Source: Rhizodiscina lignyota (taxonomy: Eukaryota; Ascomycota; Dothideomycetes; Aulographales; Rhizodiscinaceae). From it: a DNA stretch of 64,000 nt. The stretch spans positions 1,240,001-1,304,000 of the forward strand of contig ML978121.1 in assembly GCA_010015805.1 (NCBI GenBank). Direction: 5' to 3'. Shown here one piece after another: positions 58,190-64,000 of the stretch; the first letter of the stretch is position 1; each line of letters opens with the position of its first letter. The notes under the pieces were generated by a model that ran no database searches, was not told the origin of the DNA, and worked only from the letters and a program-made list of their open reading frames with translations. Position numbers and translations under genes: made by a program.

Positions 58190-59107
58190 ATGAAAGTCAA
58201 AACTCGTTTTCTCATTCTCTCAGACACGCACGACGAATACGATGAGCTCCAGAGTCTGCCCAAAGCAGATGTTCTCTTGCACTGCGGTGACCTAACTCAG
58301 ACCGGTAGCCTGTCGAGCTATCAAAGAGTCATCGATATGATGAAGCAGGTCCCAGCAGAGCTCAAGCTTATCATCGCTGGCGACCAGGATATCTCTTTGG
58401 ATGCCGAATGGTGGAAGCGGAACCTTATCGAGGACGAAGACGACCCTGAAGAGTCGCGAAAAGCTCTTGGCCTGTTTACAGACAAAAGCGCACTTGGAGC
58501 TGGCATTCGTTACCTTGAGGAGGGCATCCACAAGTTCGTCCTCAGCACTGGAGCTACATTCACACTTTACGCATCCTCATACACGCCTGAGTCCGATGGC
58601 TACGCTTTTACCTACGCTCACAACGAGGATCGTTTCAACCGCCCGCCAACCCTCTCTCCAGGTGTCCAGTCATTCGCAACAAATCCAATTCCGAAAGGGG
58701 TCGACATCGTGATGACACACGGACCGCCACGCATTGAAGACGGCTCCTACACTCTCGACCTCAATCGGGAAAGCGAGGCTTGTGGTTGCCCTTACCTGTT
58801 CCGGGCTATCAAACGGGTGAAGCCACTCCTGCATTGTTTCGGTCACGTTCACGAAGGCCGTGGTATCCAGAAAATCAATTGGGATCTGCCAGAGCAGACG
58901 GTAGAGACGATAACCCCGAGTTTGTTCGTGAACAAGGGTAACAATCTCTTGGGTGTTGGAACCACCTCTAGCACGGCAACGCCGTTCAAGCCAGACTATC
59001 AAACGCTGCTTGTCAATGCGGCCGTGAGTCCAGGCGATGGAGAGGATCATGCGGCCTGGTTGGTTGATTTGGATCTAGATGTTGTAACTCGGACCTCCAT
59101 GCTGTAG
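58190..59107 (+). CDS. calcineurin-like metallophosphoesterase with altered GNHD motif
   Basis: Single exon of 305 residues. Motifs in order are SDTHDE (D12, H14), HCGDLTQTG (G33, D34), IAGDQDI (65-68), MTHGPP near 179, and GHVHEGRG near 222. This is the metallophosphoesterase fold, close to the UPF0046/MPPED-type proteins common in fungi. The usual GNHD is GDQD here: the metal-binding Asn is Asp and the catalytic His is Gln. That may reduce or change catalysis, though all other metal residues are present. There is no signal peptide and it is likely cytosolic. Substrate is unknown; relatives have weak cyclic-nucleotide phosphodiesterase activity. The ATG is the first in frame and is preceded by an AT-rich leader. 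Confidence 0.88.
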   Translation: MKVKTRFLILSDTHDEYDELQSLPKADVLLHCGDLTQTGSLSSYQRVIDMMKQVPAELKLIIAGDQDISLDAEWWKRNLIEDEDDPEESRKALGLFTDKSALGAGIRYLEEGIHKFVLSTGATFTLYASSYTPESDGYAFTYAHNEDRFNRPPTLSPGVQSFATNPIPKGVDIVMTHGPPRIEDGSYTLDLNRESEACGCPYLFRAIKRVKPLLHCFGHVHEGRGIQKINWDLPEQTVETITPSLFVNKGNNLLGVGTTSSTATPFKPDYQTLLVNAAVSPGDGEDHAAWLVDLDLDVVTRTSML

Positions 59108-60424
59108 AGTATATGAGGAATTTCTATTGTGGTTTTCCTGTCCTTCGAAGCATCAAGGAAGCATTTGCTATTCAGCAGCCCGGAAATTGCACAGTACCAG
59201 AATATCCTGGTGTTTCATTTCTTTTGCAGGATGTTTTTGTTTTCGTTGTATTGGTACGCACCACAGTATGGTCCTGCCAGGACGTTCAAGCCGTATTTGG
59301 CAGGGTATTAACCTGGTTAGGCTCGGAGAAGGGTGGTCAGATTCCATACAGGGACCACAGGGGTGCAGATCTGATGATTTTATTCCATCGGCAAATTAGA
59401 AGCTTTACTGCTCTATTTCATACCAAACATTACCGTAATTTTTTTCTCCATATTTGGTTGTTGCGTCTTTGCTTCTATTTCTGGTGTTGCGGCTGCCGCC
59501 GATCATTTCCATTGGCAAAGAGAGCCACGCGAGATCTTCAACCATCGCCACTCCACTGACGTTCCTTCTTATTTCTACTTTCGCACTTCGTCCTGCACCC
59601 TATCGTCACGCACTGCAGGCTACAAGCTTTTGTTACAGGCTGGCGAGAATGTATTAGATCTCGCCCTCTTCCGCCTCTTCACCTTTGTGGTATGGTAATA
59701 GTCAAGGGTCATGGATCAGTTCCTTACAGATTGCGGCTCAATTACTCTCCTGCAAATGCATCGTTGATTTGCTCAAGCTTAATAAAGCACCTTAATCCAC
59801 TGTGGCAATGGGACTTCACGCGTTTCCTTTCTCTGGCTTAGCCCGACATGCAACCGAGCTTGTGTGAACGTCACTCAGGTACATCAACTAATGGACGAAT
59901 CCATCACCTCTAGAGCATACTGTATTACTCTCTCAATTTCCGATTTATGTGAATCGAGTTGTGGACTTTGTGCTTCCTGATAGGTCATTCAGACATGTAC
60001 GCGGTTTTCCAGCTCCGCTTCCTCCCCGAGAATAGAACCCAATGCCTGCAGCAACTTTCCCAGCTGCCTATGATGTTACTGATTTCCAGATACAAGGGCC
60101 CGACCCTGGCAAGGCTTCAATCTTGAAGATATCACAGCCTTGCCTAACGGTCCACAAGTTACACAAGCCACGAAATGCAACTTCACGATCGGGTAATAGG
60201 CCTTCAGCTTCACCACATTGTCCACGCTGCTTACATTGGCAACTCCGGCTACATCTATTAAGGGAGAGAGGATGGAGAATATAAATATGCCTGCATATCT
60301 CACTTCATGTCCTCCTCCCAACAGCAAAGCAATCACTAGCATTTGAGCATTACCGCCTTCTTCAAAAGCTCTCTTCTCTCAACTATTCAGAACTTGTCAG
60401 GTGTTATTATCTACGATATTCAAA
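59108..60424. other. 1.3-kb intergenic region with TATA box at its end
   Basis: Long, mostly unremarkable sequence. T-rich near 59,430-59,510. The last 150 bp form the promoter of the secreted protein gene. No family-like ORF was recognised. Confidence 0.5.
60280..60287 (+). promoter_or_regulatory. TATA box of small secreted protein gene
   Basis: TATAAATA about 138 bp before the ATG, followed by a CT-rich leader ending in CAAA-ATG. Strong TATA boxes are typical of inducible secreted-protein genes in fungi. Confidence 0.5.
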
Positions 60425-60853
60425 ATGCAATTCTCCGTCTTCTCTTTCGCCGCACTTCTTGCAGCAAGCTCCGTGCTCGCTATTCCAGCTGCATCTGCCA
60501 CTTCGAGCACTCCCGCGACCGTACAGTCAGCCCCAGCTACCAACCTGACCGCCGAGCTCGAAACCGACGTCGCCAAAGGAGCACAATCTTGCAAGGCAGT
60601 AGACTTCCTCACCGAGGTCACCTACAACGTCCACATTGGCGAGCCGTTCAAGCAGTCGCACTGCAGTGACACCAAGAAGAAGCTGAACGCCGCCAACATC
60701 ATTGGCTCGAACGCCGGTTTTGGCTGCCACAAGACGAGGAAGCATCATATGTTTATCACCTTCGAGACTGGACGCGGCCACGGGGGCAAGATCAACAAGA
60801 TCTTTGACAATGAGTTCCCGGAGGTGAACGGGTTCAACTGCCCAAACTTTTAG
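60425..60853 (+). CDS. small secreted cysteine-containing protein (142 aa)
   Basis: Single exon. The N-terminus (MQFSVFSFAALLAASSVLA) is a clear signal peptide, probably cut before IPAASA. A Ser/Thr/Ala-rich stretch with one N-glycosylation site (NLT) follows, then a compact domain with four Cys: SCKAVDF, SHCSDTKKK, FGCHKTRK and FNCPNF, likely two disulfides. The end EFPEVNGFNCPNF recalls a group of fungal small secreted proteins. It is very basic in the middle (KKK, KTRKHH). Effector-like or general extracellular function is possible; nothing in the neighbours decides. A TATA box lies about 138 bp upstream. Confidence 0.75.
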   Translation: MQFSVFSFAALLAASSVLAIPAASATSSTPATVQSAPATNLTAELETDVAKGAQSCKAVDFLTEVTYNVHIGEPFKQSHCSDTKKKLNAANIIGSNAGFGCHKTRKHHMFITFETGRGHGGKINKIFDNEFPEVNGFNCPNF

Positions 60854-61859
60854 AGAAGTCAGGGGTGGTTGGTATTTGGGGAAACCGGTTGGGAGATGTT
60901 CATGGGGAGAAGCAGAGAGTCAAGGCAACAGATTGATTGGAGTTTGAGCTATTTGTCACTTGGGATCGTGGATTTGTGTTTTTATTCGTAGTCACTCGTT
61001 TAACCATTTATAGTCGACAAAAACCATATTCAGGCATAACAAGTTCAACGCATTGATAGACACATCACTGCAAAAACAATATTCTGGGCATAAGGTGACT
61101 TGGACAAAAATTCGATACGATGGCCCATCGATACACTATAAACAAATCCGCGCCTGCTCCTTGGCTCCTCACTTTCCTGTGCTATATTTGGACTAGCCTC
61201 CCGATCCCCCTTTTCCCTCTGGAGTCGGCAAAAAACCTCTGTGCAATCTATCAACGACGAGCGCCGAAGAAGCATAAATATGAAGCAGCTTCGGTTGGTG
61301 TTCAAGATCGCATAGATGTAAGTTTCCTGAGGTTCTGATCTCCATCTTTGACGTAGCGCCAAGTTTGCGGAGAGAAAATCTTTCATCTACATGACCGCCA
61401 GAAAACGTTGTGTACAGGAACAGCGAACACCGCAAAACCACGTCGCAAGAGTGGCAAGGTAGATATGCTTGCTGCTGCGATGAGAATGCTTACCCTGCTC
61501 ACACAGGATGCAGTATTCAATGAAAGACCCTTAGAGGCGTGCAATGCATTTCAAAAGGTTGAGCTGAGAGTGATGTAATATGTCGAACCTTGGCAGCCAT
61601 ATGTGGGAAAGAGAAGGCTCATCGTGCGGAGATCATTTGTATCTGTGTAACGACAAACGCCCTCTCAGATTGATATCTGAAACTGTCGGAATAACTTCCG
61701 TAAGCCCCGCAAGCCAACAATAGACATGTTGCAAGGCTATCAGGAGGTGAACAGTCCTCACGCGCAGACGCCGGTGAAGGGCAATGCAATACAAAACTCC
61801 CTGGGCAGCCACAATTCACGATCGATACCTCGAAACCCAATCTGCCGTATCATCACTCA
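60854..61859. other. 1-kb intergenic region, no gene recognised
   Basis: Short open frames on both strands (for example 61,045-61,386 minus) show no organised protein features. It contains the 3' UTR of the secreted protein and the promoter of the membrane protein. Confidence 0.5.
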
Positions 61860-63460
61860 ATGGCAAATTACTCTGTCTTGAATTTTCCCTTCTGCTTCAG
61901 AGGAAGTAGCTACGTTGCAGGATGTATACCACCGCCGTCGTCGTTCAACCCTTATAATGTCTCAAACATCACCGATTTCAAGATTGAGATGCTCCAAGAG
62001 ATTGTCTCCAACCCGGCATTTGGAATCGGCTTTGGCATCTGCGATTATGCTGGCGATATCCTACCGAAGACTTTTCAGGAAATCAACGATGCTTGGGCAG
62101 ACCCTTGGCATCTCAATGTCGGATCACTTTCGTTGCAGGCTCTCACAAACAGAACATTCCCGTATCCGCTTAATGAGTCAACCAAAGATCAGGCCGTAGG
62201 ATGGTGGTGGAATGGCGTCAACAATAGTTTTGCAGGTGTCCAGGACTTTATCTCTGCCGTCGAGGACGATTGCAGAGAGCTCATCTGTCACACGTCCAGA
62301 AGTAGTATTGGTGACCCCGACATATCGGGTATTGGGGTAAGTTGAATCTCTGAGCCGGAGAGAGATAGTCGTCGATGCGCTGACCTATATACATTGTCTA
62401 GATGCTCTGGGCAACTCTCGAGCTCATAGTTCTTGCCCTGTTATCTGCATTCCCCGCAATCCTGTACTGGTGTTCTCGTCGCAAGACTGAGAACAAGCCA
62501 CAGACTTCCGAATCCTCAACTGAAAAGAATGCCGACCACAATGTTGACCGTGGAGATAATGAGGGTCCCATAGTCGCAATTCTTGACGACTTATTCCCCG
62601 CCGTGATCGTTTTTACGTTCTCTGTTCTCCTCGCTGCAGTAGTGCTGCGCTTTCAGAACGAGCTTACGCTGATATTCGATCTCCTGATGGCCGAGATACT
62701 GAGCCTCATCAGTAGCACAGCCATGGTCATGATAGCCTCGTCATGGGCCATCTCTTTCTGGGCCGAAGGGAGACTTCGATTCTTCACGACCGTGGGATTC
62801 GTTGTGAATAGCCTCCTGACGATCACCCTTTTTGCCGCCGACTTTTGGTACCAAGACTCATCGTCCGCACTGGCATTAACTGGTTGGCCAATCGAGCGCC
62901 GGTGCCTATATCAGATTATCGGAGACAATGATCCAAACAACCTGGGCGGGAAGAGAACGTCTCTCCCAGCTTGCTTTGCTCTCTGGTGTGCTGCATTGCT
63001 AGTGTGCCTACTACGTTTGTTTCTGATGCGGCAAAAGAAGATCGTGGGAGATGAGCGCAAGGAAAAGCGGCATCTAGCGACAGTTTACGCCCTGGGGTTG
63101 ATACAAATTGCGCTGACCCTCGCGGTTCTCATCTGGCTACAGGTACTCTTCTGGGTCACTTGGACGCAGATGAGAAAGAGCTTCGGCAAAGTCTTCATCA
63201 ATACCGAAGAGAGCTGGGGATTCGGCCAGTTTCTCGCCTTGGCCACTTGGCTTCCTTCAATTCTACAGCTCTTCGAAGAGGCGTGGAGTAAGTACTCGGG
63301 GAAATGTCGCAGGCGAGACGTGAGTGGCAGTACGAAGAGCATGCGAACAAGCAGATTGCCAGCACCTTGGACTGCGATTAGATCTGGAGACAAGGAGGAC
63401 TACAAGCCTCAACAACGCTATCAGCAGTCTAAGGCTAATGGTGGTGAGCATGGCGGATGA
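61860..63460 (+). CDS. polytopic fungal membrane protein of unknown function, 2 exons
   Basis: Exons 61860-62336 and 62402-63460 join in phase 0 across a GTAAGT..CTAG intron of 65 nt and give 511 residues. The first ~155 residues are hydrophilic, with several Cys (FPFCFRG, GICDYAG, DDCRELICHTS) and N-x-S/T sites, as in an extracellular domain. About seven membrane segments follow, starting MLWATLELIVLALLSAFPAIL and including AVIVFTFSVLLAAVVL, AMVMIASSWAISFW, FALWCAALLVCLLRLFL and LIQIALTLAVLIWLQVLFWV. The tail is basic. I recognise the general layout from other filamentous fungi (N-terminal Cys domain plus 7 TM) but cannot name the family. No classic signal peptide precedes the first domain. 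Confidence 0.72.
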
Positions 63461-64000
63461 AATGAAGTACTGCAGTAGGTGAATTGATGACCCTTTCATT
63501 ACTTTACCTGAATTATATGTGCAGCAGTCTTATGATTAAAGTCTTCGTTCTTTATGCGAGCGATTCCCCCGCGATATCACGGCCGAATGGCGAGGGAGAG
63601 TATCTAATAGTCGAGACCTGTTTCTCTGGCGGTGTCGAACGCCAGACAGTCAATTTGGGTTGAGGAAGGTCTTGATATTGTTCTGGTATAGCTGTTTCGG
63701 GGTCTGTATAAGCCAGATAATTATACTAAATCTGCAACTTTGTGCAATCAAAGTTTCACACACCTCCAAGCTTGAGCCGCTCCAGCTGCATGCAGAACAT
63801 TTCATGTAGGGGTATATGCGCGACAGCTGTGAAATCGTTTGCCTTGTCATCCCTAAAACTGGAAATCACTTGAGGTGAGATACTGCACATCATCGTCGGA
63901 TTTACGTTGGCATTACATCTACTCTGATCTGGCATCGCAAGTATATCGTGCCTGACAAGCACATACGACCTCTCTTCACATCCGCAGTGCTTCTGCCTCG
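63461..64000. other. right end of window, no gene seen
   Basis: 540 bp after the membrane protein. Short open frames only. A gene could start beyond the window edge. Confidence 0.45.

Overview
The window is nuclear DNA of a filamentous ascomycete (Pezizomycotina). The evidence is short introns (mostly 46-80 nt with GT..AG ends and CTAAC/CTGAC-like branch sites), fungus-only families (Zn2Cys6 regulator, DUF7708 and DUF7025 proteins, DLT1, AIM32, a QDE-1-like RNA-dependent RNA polymerase) and an intron-containing tRNA-Trp. A Dothideomycete is my best guess, but the sequence alone does not settle it. No whole mobile element or CRISPR array was seen.

Layout. 1-23 kb is gene-dense: a DapA-family aldolase cut by the window edge; a 1,482-residue ZFC3H1/Red1-type zinc-finger protein; a divergent type II myosin heavy chain; a Zn2Cys6 regulator; a five-part BTB/POZ gene; a membrane-anchored inositol polyphosphate 5-phosphatase like Inp54; and a mitochondrially targeted SDR. 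About 23.1-29.6 kb is gene-poor. It holds a gene-like stretch with one in-frame stop, unrecognised open stretches, a possible SDR relic, short tandem repeats and one small Cys-rich gene. From 29.7 to 33 kb an acetoacetate-decarboxylase-like gene converges on a FucP-like MFS transporter, and both need a GC-AG intron. At 34.2 kb lies tRNA-Trp beside an AT-rich patch. At 34.7-40.0 kb a DUF7025/AAA ATPase and a DUF7708 STAND-like protein are divergently transcribed from 328 bp. From 40 to 63.5 kb follow a ComA/HSA32-like protein, a CorA-like channel, the RdRP, a PPxY protein, an aldehyde dehydrogenase, DLT1, AIM32, a metallophosphoesterase, a small secreted protein and a polytopic membrane protein.

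Functional links. Two RNA-control genes are present: Red1/ZFC3H1 (nuclear RNA decay) and RdRP (RNA silencing). They lie about 40 kb apart and are not a cluster. The most system-like unit is the AAA/DUF7708 head-to-head pair. The remaining genes look like ordinary housekeeping or accessory genes with no shared pathway.

Exon limits were worked out by hand from splice signals, reading phase and remembered family sequence. No alignment or search was run.
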